From the NCBI GenBank assembly GCA_947575745.1, contig CANPOS010000013.1, positions 1 to 43,918 on the forward strand: 43,918 nucleotides of DNA, given 5' to 3'. Both the position numbers and the translations under genes were made by a program. The stretch's first letter is position 1. Each line of letters opens with the position of its first letter. The notes beneath the pieces are model-generated. The model saw only the letters and a program-made list of their open reading frames with translations. It had not been told where the DNA came from and did no database searches. Shown here piece by piece: positions 26,262 to 35,567 of this stretch. This stretch comes from an uncultured Clostridium sp. GTDB taxonomy: Bacteria; Bacillota; Clostridia; TANB77; CAG-508.

Positions 26262-29200
26262 TTATTTTTTTGCCATTGAATATGGATCTGTATCTGTTCC
26301 TGTACCTGTTATCCCAATTGCAACTAAATTCAAATCCACTTCTACGATAGCACGCACTTCAAATGAATACAAATAACTAGGACCATCATTAACACATAAA
26401 TCCCAGCAATCTATCTTTCCTTCAGATATTGTAAATAAACCAAATGCTGTATAATTTGGATCAGCCTCCACACATCGTGAAGCTATCCAATAATCGGCAT
26501 GACCCGTACTTCCATGGGGCATCCAAAGTTGACCTGGACATGTCAATAATATATCATATATAACATGTTTTACATAGTTTGATATATAGTAATTATAACA
26601 AGTAAATGTCCTTGTGGAACTTACAGATGTAGCTCCACTATACCAACTGCTTTGACTACTTCTATTCAATGATTCTTCTATCTCTTGCTTATAAATGCTT
26701 GGACACCTTCCTTCATCTGTAGTGAATGTTCTTCCGTAATATGGTGCCACCGCCTTTTTCTTTGCATCTGTTGTCATATTTGTTACTTTATCTATATCGT
26801 CTTGGTTTATGCTTCTTACCTTTACAGCACTTCCATAACTACTATTTCCATATGCTGTTGAGCATGCATCATTTAATATCTTTACTCCATTGTTATATCC
26901 ATTTACTGCCTTTAATCCTATAGAACCCACAGATCTCTCTGATATTAGTAATAACTTATTACCTTCCACTCCCCATATTACCCATTTCATATCATTTATA
27001 GGTTTAAATATTTGGTTTGAATCTGCTCCTGAATATACTCCATATACTGTATAATCTGTTCCAGCTGATTTATAATCTACATAATCTGCTATTTTACCTG
27101 CTAACTCACTTGAAGTCATTCCACTTGTTTTTGTTGCTTGTGTCACTGTACTTGATGTTCTTGTTCTTCCTGCATTGTCTGTGACTATTACTCTTAAATA
27201 ATATGTTGTTCCTCCTGTTAGTCCACTAAATGTATATGTATTACTTGTTTGTGCTGTTGATTCTTTTGCTATGCTTGAGAAGCTACTTGTTGTACTTGCT
27301 TGGAATTTATATGTTGCTACTTTTGATGTACTATCTGCTCCTGTCGCTGTGACTCTCATTCCTGTTTCTGTTACATTTGTTGGTGTTCCTAAGGATGCCG
27401 TGCTTGGATCTGTTACGTCTCTTTTTATTGTATATGTAGTTGTTTCTGCTGAATTTGTTGTTCCATCTGTTGCATATGCTTTTATTGTGTGTGTTCCGTC
27501 TGTGCTTATTGTGACTGTTGCTGTTCTTCCGTTTACTGTTGTCTGTGTTCCATTTAGTGTATATACTATCCCTGTTACTCCTGTTTTTGTACTGTCTGTT
27601 TCTCCATCATTTATTGTTACTGTTATGTTTCCTGTCTTATACCATCCATTACTTCCATTTGGTGTGCTTGGATTTATTGTTATTGTTGGCGTTGCTACTA
27701 TCCCTTTTGTTGTTGCTGTTATTCCTGTTCCTGTTCTTATATTTCCTGCTCTATCTACTGCTTCTACTGTTAAACTGTATGTTGTGCTTGGCTCTAGTCC
27801 TGTTACTTCAAATCTTCCTGTTGTGTCGTTTTTTATTTCTTTTACTATATTTGTTCCTTGTTTTATATAGAAGTTATAGTGTGATATTTCTGATGTCGTA
27901 TCTGTTGTTCCTCCTGTTGCTGTAAATCCGTTATTTGTTATATTTACTATATTTGGCAAGAAGTCTATTGGTTCTATACTATCTTTATATACTGTTATTG
28001 TTTTTGTTCCTTCTGTTTTGTTTCCTGCTTTGTCTTTTGCTTGTATCCCTATTGCTACTTTTCCTTCTTTTGTTATCTTTATTTGTCCTGTTGTTCCTTT
28101 TACATATGTTTTTTGTTCTTCTGGTATTTCACTTGGGCTACTTCCTTCTGGTATTTCCCAATAGTAGTATCCTTCTATTCCACTTTCAATTGGTTCGTCT
28201 GTCATGTTGTTTAGTTTTATTGTTACTTCTTCTGATACATACCATCCTGTTTCTGTTCCGTCTATTATTCCTTTTGTTCCTTCTATTTCTATTTCTCCTA
28301 CTTCTGGATGTATGTTGTCGTATTTTATTTCTTTGTTTGCTTGTTCTGATTCGTTTCCTTGTTTGTCTGTTACATATGCATATATTATTGTTCTTCCTGA
28401 GTCTTTTATTGTTAAAGTTGCAACTTTACCTTCTACATATGTAAATTCTTCGTCTTTGTTTGTTTTGTAGTATACTCTTGTTACTGTTGGATTGTCTGTG
28501 CTTATTTTTACTTCTACTGGTTTATCGTCTTTTCCATACCATTCGTTTTCTTGTTCTCCGTCTGATATTACTTCTATTAGTGGGGCTATTACTGTACTTG
28601 ATATTCTTATCCATGTACTTCTTGTTTTTCCATTATTGGCTACTGCTTTTATTTGATACCAGCCTGTCTTTTGTACATTGAAATTTGCTGTTTCTCCTGG
28701 CTGTGTTTGTACTATTTCTTTTTTATATATTAAATGTATTTCTTTTATTCCACCTTTGCATTCTGCTTTTGCTGTTATTTCTGCTTTTACTTTGTCATAG
28801 CTTGCTGTTATTTCTGGTATTCCTTCTCCATCTTCTTTTCCTATATAGTCTATTTCTTTTTTTCCTGTTTCTTCGTCATAATATACTTGATATATATATC
28901 CATCTGTTGTTGTTACTATTATGTCCTTTGCTTCTTCATTTGGCACTGCCGTTTTTATCCAGTCTTCTTCTTCCATTTCTTCTGCCATGCTTTCTCTTGT
29001 TGTTGTTTTTCCGAAGTAAAGAGTCTTTTATTATTATACTTTGAGCAAGCTGATTTACTTGCTCTCTATACTGTTCTACTACATACTCGTTTGCAACGTT
29101 AGTTGAGGATGTAAGTATTCCTCCTGTTCCGAGTACTCCTTTTATACTTACCATTGCAAGTATGATTAATAGAATTACCATAACTATTAAAGAAATTAGG

Positions 29201-29277
29201 GTAATTCCTTTTTCTTTTTTTGTATACGTAATAAGCCCATATTGGGCGATTTGGTTTTCATTTGGTTTGGTTTTCAT
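26262..29277 (-). CDS. Pilin-like surface protein B, read through one CGG +1 shift
   Basis: 1004 residues read +1 at CGG. The start at 29277 has AAGGAG 11 bases upstream. Prepilin-like signal KKEKG/ITLISLIVMVILLI at 20-45, with Ser at mature position 5. After the shift, residues 90-330 are closely similar to protein A. Then come fibronectin-III-like segments and Thr-rich Ig-like repeats. The C-terminal 280 residues differ from A: DMKWVIWGVEGNKLLLIS, YWIASRCVE and SFEVRAIVEVDL, a pattern seen at the ends of many clostridial pilin-like proteins. Without the shift the membrane anchor and outer part would be two unlinked fragments. Confidence 0.88.
29011..29013 (-). other. +1 recoding site 9 (CTT CGGA) in surface protein B
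   Basis: Codon 89. Skipping C gives Leu-Gly-Lys-Thr-Thr-Thr-Arg and then the MAEEMEEEDW segment shared with protein A. Confidence 0.93.
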
Positions 29278-29365
29278 TTGATTTGTTTCTCCTTGGTTTA
29301 GCTTTATTTTTGGTTTTTCTTTTTGAGAAGAGTGTTTGATTTTTTCATTTGTTTTGTCCTTTTCT

Positions 29366-29444
29366 CTCCTTATGAGTAGAAACCAAATAGCAAAATTCAA
29401 AACCAAAAAAATATAAAACTATTTTAGTTTCCACTCATAAAGAG
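29366..29444 (-). promoter_or_regulatory. Long leader hairpin upstream of surface protein B
   Basis: Arms CTCTTTATGAGTGGAAAC + TAAAATAG and CTATTTG + GTTTCTACTCATAAGGAG pair over about 25 bp with a 20-25 base loop. Relative to the hairpin of gene A, both arms changed together (TTTGCAAAC/GTTTGCAAA versus GAGTGGAAAC/GTTTCTACTC). The gap 29278-29632 otherwise holds only this and the glmM terminator. TTGACG lies just upstream. Confidence 0.65.
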
Positions 29445-29582
29445 ACTTTATTCGTCAATATACCCTTTTTTTATATTTTTATTATACTATTTTGGTTTTA
29501 TCATTGTCAATATGTTTTTATCATTATTCATGTTGAAGTTTTTTCCATAATTGTTAATGTTAAAAATAACTTTAGATAAATT

Positions 29583-29625
29583 AAAAAGCCTAGGAAATTA
29601 TATGACTAATCTCTTAGACTTTTTT
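29583..29625 (-). terminator. Terminator after glmM
   Basis: Minus strand AAAAAGTCTAAGA pairs with TCCTAGGCTTTTT (one mismatch, one wobble) and is followed by T residues. It lies just after the glmM stop. Confidence 0.7.
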
Positions 29626-29632
29626 ATTCGTT

Positions 29633-30997
29633 TTACTTTAATTTTTCTTCTATTAAGTCTGCTAATTCTTTTGCTTTTCTATGTATATATTCTTCGTCTT
29701 TCCCTTCTATCATAACTCTTATCAAGCTTTCTGTTCCTGAAGGTCTTATAAGTACTCTTCCTTTTTCAGCAAATTCCTCTTCTAATTTCATAATTGCATT
29801 ATTTATGTCTGCATCTTCTTTATATGTCATTTTTTTGTCATTACTTACTTTTGCATTTATTAAAACTTGTGGATATATATTTATTATTTTGCACATATCT
29901 GATGCTTTTTTGTTAGTTTTTAACAATATCGTAATTAGCATAAGTGATGTAAAAATCCCGTCTCCAGTTGGGTTATAGTCAAGCATTATAATATGTCCTG
30001 ATTGTTCTCCTCCTAAGTTATATCCATTTTTTAACATTTCTTCTAATACGTATCTATCTCCAACTTTTGTTTGTCTTAATTCAATACCATTTTCTTTTGA
30101 ATATACATTTAATCCTAAGTTACTCATAACTGTTGCAACCAATGTATCTTTTTTTAGTTTTCCTTGTGTTTTTAAATATTTTGATATTATTGCTAAGATT
30201 TTATCTCCGTCAATTACTTCTCCTTTTTCGTCAACTGCAAGGCATCTATCTCCATCGCCATCATAGGCTATTCCTAAGTCTAGTTTGTTTTCTACAACAA
30301 ATTTAGATATTTTCTCTATATGTGTTGAGCCACAGTCTTTGTTTATATTTATTCCATCTGGTGAATTATTTATTATTTTATACTTTATTCCAAGTCTTTT
30401 TAAAATTTTTTCTGCTACTTTATATGTTGCACCATTTGCTGTGTCAATTCCAACAGTAAAGTCTTCTCTTAGATTTTGTTTAATTTCACTTAAAAATGTT
30501 TCTTCAAGAAAATCTATATATTCTTCTATATATTCTTCTTCGTTTTTGTCTGTTCCAATTTTCTCTCCTACTGCACTAAGTTCGTCAATTTTTCCAGAAT
30601 CCATTATCTCTTCTATTTCTTCTTCTAAAGCATCATCTATTTTAATGCCTTTATTGCTAAAAAATTTTATTCCATTATATTCATAAGAATTATGTGATGC
30701 TGAAATTACAACACTTGCTGATGCCTTTAATTTTTTTGTAAGATATGCAACTGCTGGTGTTGGAATAATTCCTAAGTGTATTACGTTTGCTCCATAGCTT
30801 AAAAATCCTGCTGTCATAGCACTTTCTATTAATCCACCTGATAGTCTAGTATCTCTTCCAATTAGTATTAGTGGTGCTTTATCTTCATGCTTTCCTAAAA
30901 CACATGCTCCTGCTTTTGCAACTTTATATACAAGTTCAGGCGTAAGTTCACTATTTGCAATTCTTCTGATTCCATCTGTTCCAAAATATTTTCTCAT
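29633..30997 (-). CDS. glmM: Phosphoglucosamine mutase
   Basis: 454 residues, full length. It converts glucosamine-6-phosphate to glucosamine-1-phosphate for UDP-GlcNAc and peptidoglycan. The start YFGTDGIRRIAN, the phospho-serine loop VVISASHNSYEYNG (about 97-110), the metal loop AYDGDGDRCL and the sugar-phosphate loop RPSGTESLIRVM are all present in order. It is followed by a terminator; galE lies 44 bases upstream in the same direction. Confidence 0.96.
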   Translation of the reverse strand: MRKYFGTDGIRRIANSELTPELVYKVAKAGACVLGKHEDKAPLILIGRDTRLSGGLIESAMTAGFLSYGANVIHLGIIPTPAVAYLTKKLKASASVVISASHNSYEYNGIKFFSNKGIKIDDALEEEIEEIMDSGKIDELSAVGEKIGTDKNEEEYIEEYIDFLEETFLSEIKQNLREDFTVGIDTANGATYKVAEKILKRLGIKYKIINNSPDGININKDCGSTHIEKISKFVVENKLDLGIAYDGDGDRCLAVDEKGEVIDGDKILAIISKYLKTQGKLKKDTLVATVMSNLGLNVYSKENGIELRQTKVGDRYVLEEMLKNGYNLGGEQSGHIIMLDYNPTGDGIFTSLMLITILLKTNKKASDMCKIINIYPQVLINAKVSNDKKMTYKEDADINNAIMKLEEEFAEKGRVLIRPSGTESLIRVMIEGKDEEYIHRKAKELADLIEEKLK

Positions 30998-31041
30998 TTT
31001 TGTATCTCCTGCTATATTTTATTTATTTCTACTACTATTTA

Positions 31042-32037
31042 TTACAAATTCTTGATAAAGTTCCATGAATCCTTACACATATCTTCTATACCTCTTTTAG
31101 CTTTCCAACCAAGTTCTTTTTCCGCTTTTGTTGCATCTGCATAGTATATTGCTAAGTCTCCTGCACGCCTTGGTGCTATTTTATAGCTTATTTTTACATT
31201 GTTTACTTTTTCAAATGTATTAACTATTTCTAATACACTATATCCAGAACCTGTCCCCAAATTATGTACATAAATTCCTGGCTTTTCTAATTTTTCTAAT
31301 GCTTTTACATGTCCGATTGCTAAGTCTACAACGTGGATATAATCTCTTATCCCTGTACCATCCTCTGTATCATAATCATTTCCAAAGATACTTAATTCTT
31401 TTAGTTCTCCTATTGCAACTTTTTGAATATATGGCATTAGATTATTTGGTATCCCATTTGGGTTATCTCCAATCAATCCACTTTCATGTGCTCCTATTGG
31501 GTTGAAGTATCTAAGTATTGATATTGTCCATTCTTTGTCTGATGCATATAAGTCTTCTAACATTTGTTCAATTACTGCTTTTGTTGCACCATATGGGCTT
31601 GAAGCTTTTCCTCTTTCCATATTTTCTGTATATTTTGGTGTACCTGGATCTCCATAGACTGTTGCTGATGAACTAAACACTATTTTCTTGCAATTAAATT
31701 TTTTCATTGCTTTTAATAATTTTATAGTTCCATATACATTATTATCATAATATTCTAGTGGTATTTCTACTGATTCTCCTACACCTTTTAATCCTGCAAA
31801 GTGTATAACTGAATCTATTTTATTTTCTGTAAATACTTTTTCTAATGCCTTTTCATCTCTAATATCTGCTTCATAAAATTTACAAGTCTTACCTGTAATT
31901 TGTTTTATTTTATCTAGCACTTCTTTTGAACTATTACATAAATTATCTAATATGATTATTTCTCTATTTTCTTTTAATAATTCTATTACTGTATGACTTC
32001 CTATATATCCTGTTCCGCCTGTTACAAGAATTGACAT
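31042..32037 (-). CDS. galE: UDP-glucose 4-epimerase
   Basis: 331 residues, full length. It interconverts UDP-glucose and UDP-galactose with bound NAD. N-terminal Rossmann loop VTGGTGYIGSH (5-15), catalytic Ser in FSSSATVYG and the Tyr-x-x-x-Lys pair in SPYGATKAV, plus RYFNPIGAH and the C-terminal YYADATKAEKELGWK. In operon order with glmM, both feeding sugar nucleotides to envelope polymers. Confidence 0.95.
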   Translation of the reverse strand: MSILVTGGTGYIGSHTVIELLKENREIIILDNLCNSSKEVLDKIKQITGKTCKFYEADIRDEKALEKVFTENKIDSVIHFAGLKGVGESVEIPLEYYDNNVYGTIKLLKAMKKFNCKKIVFSSSATVYGDPGTPKYTENMERGKASSPYGATKAVIEQMLEDLYASDKEWTISILRYFNPIGAHESGLIGDNPNGIPNNLMPYIQKVAIGELKELSIFGNDYDTEDGTGIRDYIHVVDLAIGHVKALEKLEKPGIYVHNLGTGSGYSVLEIVNTFEKVNNVKISYKIAPRRAGDLAIYYADATKAEKELGWKAKRGIEDMCKDSWNFIKNL

Positions 32038-32104
32038 CTCTTTTCCTCCATTATAAAATTTAGACGCCTTATTATTCTTAAGACGTCCACTATTTTTCTC
32101 GAAA

Positions 32105-32674
32105 CTATCCCACTACTGAGTTATTTTCTTCATTAAATGGAATAAATTTATTAACTCCTTCGCTTTCCACTATATTGTCCACTCTAAATGTTTGGAAAGA
32201 TTTTGAAATTTTATCTTCTACCAATCCTTCAACTATTTCTTGAGAAGATTGTTCTGCTAAAGCAAGTTCACTAACTAAAATTTGTTTTGCATTTGTAAGC
32301 ATTTTCTTTTCTCCAGTAGATAGTCCTTTTTCTTTTTGTTTAAAGCTTAAGTTTCTTACAACATCAGCTACTTCATAAATATCTCCTGTTTTCATTTTAT
32401 CCATATTTTCTCTATATCTCTTGTTCCAATTCATTTCAGTTTGTGTTTCATCTTCTGATAAAACGCTGAAAACTTTTTCTGCTTGTTCTTTGCCTATTAC
32501 GCTTCTTATTCCAACTTTTTCTGCTTGTGCAATTGGTATCATTACTTTTACTTCTCCTGGCATTTTTATAATATAATATGCCTGTCTTTGTCCTAAAATA
32601 TCTTTTTCTTCAATTGCATCAATAGTTCCTGCACCATGCATTGGGTAGACTATGTAATCACCTACGTTGAACAT
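32105..32674 (-). CDS. CarD-family transcription regulator
   Basis: 189 residues from the ATG at 32674, chosen because GAGAGGA lies 9 bases upstream; an in-frame TTG 18 bases earlier lies on that site. The N-terminal RNA-polymerase-interacting domain has FNVGDYIVYPMHGAGTI and YYIIKMPGEVKVMIPI; the rest is helical, with ELALAEQSSQEIVEGLVE. CarD/CdnL proteins bind the RNA polymerase beta subunit and steady open promoter complexes, notably at ribosomal promoters. It has its own promoter and is divergent from purH. Confidence 0.9.
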   Translation of the reverse strand: MFNVGDYIVYPMHGAGTIDAIEEKDILGQRQAYYIIKMPGEVKVMIPIAQAEKVGIRSVIGKEQAEKVFSVLSEDETQTEMNWNKRYRENMDKMKTGDIYEVADVVRNLSFKQKEKGLSTGEKKMLTNAKQILVSELALAEQSSQEIVEGLVEDKISKSFQTFRVDNIVESEGVNKFIPFNEENNSVVG

Positions 32675-32722
32675 AAACACACTTCCTCTCAATTTTGTTT
32701 GGCAAATTTTTCCGACATAATT

Positions 32723-32751
32723 ATTATACTACATTTTTTATTAAAAGTCAA
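32723..32751 (-). promoter_or_regulatory. SigA-type promoter of the CarD gene
   Basis: Minus strand TTGACT, 17-base spacer, TATAAT, about 50 bases before the start. The rest of the gap 32675-33006 is AT-rich, without a gene; I see no purine riboswitch. Confidence 0.88.
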
Positions 32752-32942
32752 AGGAAATTACGTAAATTTAATTTTTGTTTTTGGATAACTTTTGGTACTA
32801 TGGGTTTAAGCGTCTTTTATTTATAAATTTAAGTTAATTATCTTTGTCAAATCATTATTTGATATATTCTATTTTTAAATTATATCATAGAATAGTTTAA
32901 ATTAACATAGTTTTAAAAATAAAGTATGAGTTCTCCTTCTAC

Positions 32943-32971
32943 TTGTCTTATACAAATATTTGTAGTATAAT
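32943..32971 (+). promoter_or_regulatory. SigA-type promoter of purH
   Basis: TTGTCT, 17-base spacer, TATAAT, about 35 bases before the purH start. Confidence 0.8.
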
Positions 32972-33006
32972 GATTTTGTTATATTTTAAATTTTATGGAG
33001 GTAATT

Positions 33007-34554
33007 ATGAGGGCTTTAATTAGTGTATCTGATAAAACAGGTATTGTAGAATTTGCAAAAGAATTGGCTTCTTTAGGTATTGAGATAATCTCAACTGGTG
33101 GTACTTATAAAAAACTTAAAGATGAAGGTATTAATGCAATGGAGATTTCTGAACTTACAGGTTTCCCTGAATGTTTAGACGGAAGAGTTAAAACTTTACA
33201 TCCAAAAGTACATGCTGGTATCCTTGCTATGAGAGCAAAAGATGAACACATGAAACAATTAAAAGATTTAGGTGTTGATACTATTGATTTTGTTGTTGTA
33301 AACCTTTATCCTTTTAAACAAACTATTTTAAAAGAAGGGGTAACTAGAGCAGAATGTGTTGAAAATATTGATATCGGTGGTCCTACAATGCTAAGAAGTG
33401 CTGCTAAAAATTATCAAGATGTCACTGTTATTACTGACCCAAATGATTATGAAATAGTTTTAAATGAATTAAAATCTAATGGTCAAGTTTCTGTTGATAC
33501 TAAATTCTATTTAATGAATAAAGTTTTCGAGCATACAGCAAATTATGATGCAATGATTTGTAATTATTTAAAACATGAAAGAAATGATGAAAGTTTTCCA
33601 AACGATTTAACTCTTACATATGAAAAAGTTCAAGAAATGAGATATGGAGAAAACCCTCATCAAAAAGCCGCTTTATATAAAGAAATTGGAAAATGTGAGG
33701 GTTCTTTGACTATTGCAACTCAACTTAATGGAAAAGAGCTTTCTTTCAATAATATAAATGATACTAATGGTGCTTTGGAATTATTAAAGGAGTTTGATGA
33801 GCCAACAGTTGTTGCTTGCAAGCATGGTAATCCTTGTGGTGTAGGTAGTGGAAATGATATTTATGAAGCTTGGACAAAGGCTTTCGCTGCTGACAAAACT
33901 TCTATATTTGGTGGAATTGTTACTGTAAATAGAGAAGTTACTTTGAAAATGGCTGAGGAGATGAAGGAAATCTTTTTAGAGGTTATAGTTGCTCCTTCTT
34001 TTGAAAAAGAAGCATTAGAACTATTAAAAACTAAAAAGAATTTAAGACTTCTTGAACTTCCTTCTATCACTGTTAGACAACCTGAGGGTTCTTATGATAT
34101 TAAAAAAATTAATGGTGGAATTATTATTCAAACAATTGATTCTAAACTTTTAGATGATTATGAAGTTGTGACAAATAGAAAACCTACTGACAAAGAGCTT
34201 GAGGATATGCTGTTTGGTCTTAAGGTAGTTAAATTTGCTAAGTCTAATGGTATTGTTCTTGCTAAAGATAAGCAAACTATTGGAATCGGTCCTGGACAAG
34301 TTAATAGAATTTGGGCTGTTAAGCAATGTGTTGAGCATTCAAAAGAGTTAATTGGTGATGACGTAACTAATGGTGCTGTTCTTGCCTCTGATGCATTTTT
34401 CCCATTTAATGATTGCGTAGAGGCTGCTCATAAGGCTGGCATAACTGCTATTGTTCAACCTGGTGGTTCTTTACGTGATCAAGATTCTATTGATAAATGT
34501 AATGAGTATGGAATGGCTATGATTTTTACTCATGTAAGGCACTTTAAGCATTAA
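33007..34554 (+). CDS. purH: Bifunctional AICAR transformylase / IMP cyclohydrolase
   Basis: 515 residues from the ATG at 33007, with GGAGG 5 bases before it; the ATG at 32995 overlaps that site. It makes the last two steps to IMP. N-terminal MGS-like cyclohydrolase domain ([34 protein letters not shown]). C-terminal AICAR transformylase domain with [27 protein letters not shown] and [15 protein letters not shown]. No other pur gene is nearby. Both in-window CGG triplets are out of phase (ATC GGT). Confidence 0.96.
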   Translation: MRALISVSDKTGIVEFAKELASLGIEIISTGGTYKKLKDEGINAMEISELTGFPECLDGRVKTLHPKVHAGILAMRAKDEHMKQLKDLGVDTIDFVVVNLYPFKQTILKEGVTRAECVENIDIGGPTMLRSAAKNYQDVTVITDPNDYEIVLNELKSNGQVSVDTKFYLMNKVFEHTANYDAMICNYLKHERNDESFPNDLTLTYEKVQEMRYGENPHQKAALYKEIGKCEGSLTIATQLNGKELSFNNINDTNGALELLKEFDEPTVVACKHGNPCGVGSGNDIYEAWTKAFAADKTSIFGGIVTVNREVTLKMAEEMKEIFLEVIVAPSFEKEALELLKTKKNLRLLELPSITVRQPEGSYDIKKINGGIIIQTIDSKLLDDYEVVTNRKPTDKELEDMLFGLKVVKFAKSNGIVLAKDKQTIGIGPGQVNRIWAVKQCVEHSKELIGDDVTNGAVLASDAFFPFNDCVEAAHKAGITAIVQPGGSLRDQDSIDKCNEYGMAMIFTHVRHFKH

Positions 34555-34561
34555 AATTAAC

Positions 34562-34700
34562 AGCTTCATAAGATATAATTGAAATTTATTTGTTTCTTGT
34601 TGGTCGCCTCGTAGAAACTGTATAGAGCAAGCTCTAACACTTTCTAAACTCGCTTCCATGCTACGCGAAACTGCATAAATTTAATTATATCTTCGAAGCT
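34562..34700. repeat. Long inverted repeat between purH and dapB
   Basis: Arms of about 27 bases, AGCTTCATAAGATATAATT (34562-34580) and its complement ending in CTTCGAAGCT at 34700, enclose about 85 bases that contain a self-complementary AGAGCAAGCTCT and CGTAG/CTACG pairs. It could be a MITE-like element or a folded RNA acting as an attenuator between purH and dapB. Confidence 0.6.
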
Positions 34701-34734
34701 TATTTTTAATTTAGATTAGAAAGGATTGAAATAT

Positions 34735-35481
34735 ATGTACAAGGTTTTGGTTAGTGGTGCAGGTGGTAGAATGGGAAAAGAGGTAATTTCAAAAATTGCT
34801 GATTCTCCTGATTTAGAAGTTGTTTGTGGTTTTAGTAAAACTGAAAATTTTGAAGGTCCATTCCCTATTTATTCTAATTTTTCTGAGATAAAAGAAAAAA
34901 TTGATATTATAATTGATTTTTCTCATGTACATACCACTTTAAAAGTATTAGAATATGCAAATAGTAACCATATTCCAATAGTCATTGCAACCACTGGTTT
35001 TAACACTGAACAGGAGAAAATTATTGAGAATTATTCTAAAACTTTACCTATATTTAAGTCTGCTAATATGTCTTTTGATATAAATCTTATGTGTAAACTT
35101 CTAGCAAGCCTTGCTCCTCTTCTTGCTGGCTCAGATATAGAAATCACAGAAACTCATCACAGAAATAAAGTGGATAGTCCAAGTGGTACTGCCATTCTTC
35201 TTGCTAATAGCATTAATGAAGCTTTGGGTGGTAAGATGAAATATGTTTATAATAGACATGATTTGTCTAAAAAAAGGGAAGATAATGAAATTGGTTTTTC
35301 TTCTATACGAGGTGGAAATATTGTAGGAGAGCATACTGTACAGTTCTTTAGTCCTTATGAAACATTTGAAATAAAACACACTTCTTATTCTAGATCAGTT
35401 TTTGCTGAAGGCGCTTTAAAGGCTGCAATATTTATGATTGGTAAACCAAATGGGCTTTATTCGATGAATGATTTAATGTAG
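34735..35481 (+). CDS. dapB: 4-hydroxy-tetrahydrodipicolinate reductase
   Basis: 248 residues from the ATG at 34735, with AAAGGA 9 bases upstream; a TTG at 34726 is less likely. It makes tetrahydrodipicolinate for lysine and peptidoglycan diaminopimelate, and for spore dipicolinate. N-terminal Rossmann loop VSGAGGRMGKEV, VIATTGFNTEQ, and the catalytic box ETHHRNKVDSPSGTAILL. The end FMIGKPNGLYSM is typical. No other dap gene is next to it. A strong terminator follows. Confidence 0.94.
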   Translation: MYKVLVSGAGGRMGKEVISKIADSPDLEVVCGFSKTENFEGPFPIYSNFSEIKEKIDIIIDFSHVHTTLKVLEYANSNHIPIVIATTGFNTEQEKIIENYSKTLPIFKSANMSFDINLMCKLLASLAPLLAGSDIEITETHHRNKVDSPSGTAILLANSINEALGGKMKYVYNRHDLSKKREDNEIGFSSIRGGNIVGEHTVQFFSPYETFEIKHTSYSRSVFAEGALKAAIFMIGKPNGLYSMNDLM

Positions 35482-35485
35482 TATA

Positions 35486-35524
35486 AAAAATAGGTTATCC
35501 AGTTTTATTGGATAGCCTATTTTT
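35486..35524. terminator. Bidirectional terminator after dapB
   Basis: Stem AAAAATAGGTTATCCA / TGGATAGCCTATTTTT with a 7-base loop and one wobble pair, 4 bases after the dapB stop. It can also end the minus-strand gene at 35568. Confidence 0.9.
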
Positions 35525-35567
35525 GTAAGTTTCTTAGTTTATGTCATAATCTCTGTTCCCATGACAC

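Noticed and set aside
27271..29102. Long plus-strand open frames rich in Leu/Ser/Val opposite surface protein B
   Set aside because: They are mirror images of Thr/Lys/Glu-rich coding sequence on the minus strand and lack start signals.
32760..32942. Purine riboswitch before purH
   Set aside because: No conserved purine-aptamer core or terminator was visible in this AT-rich gap.
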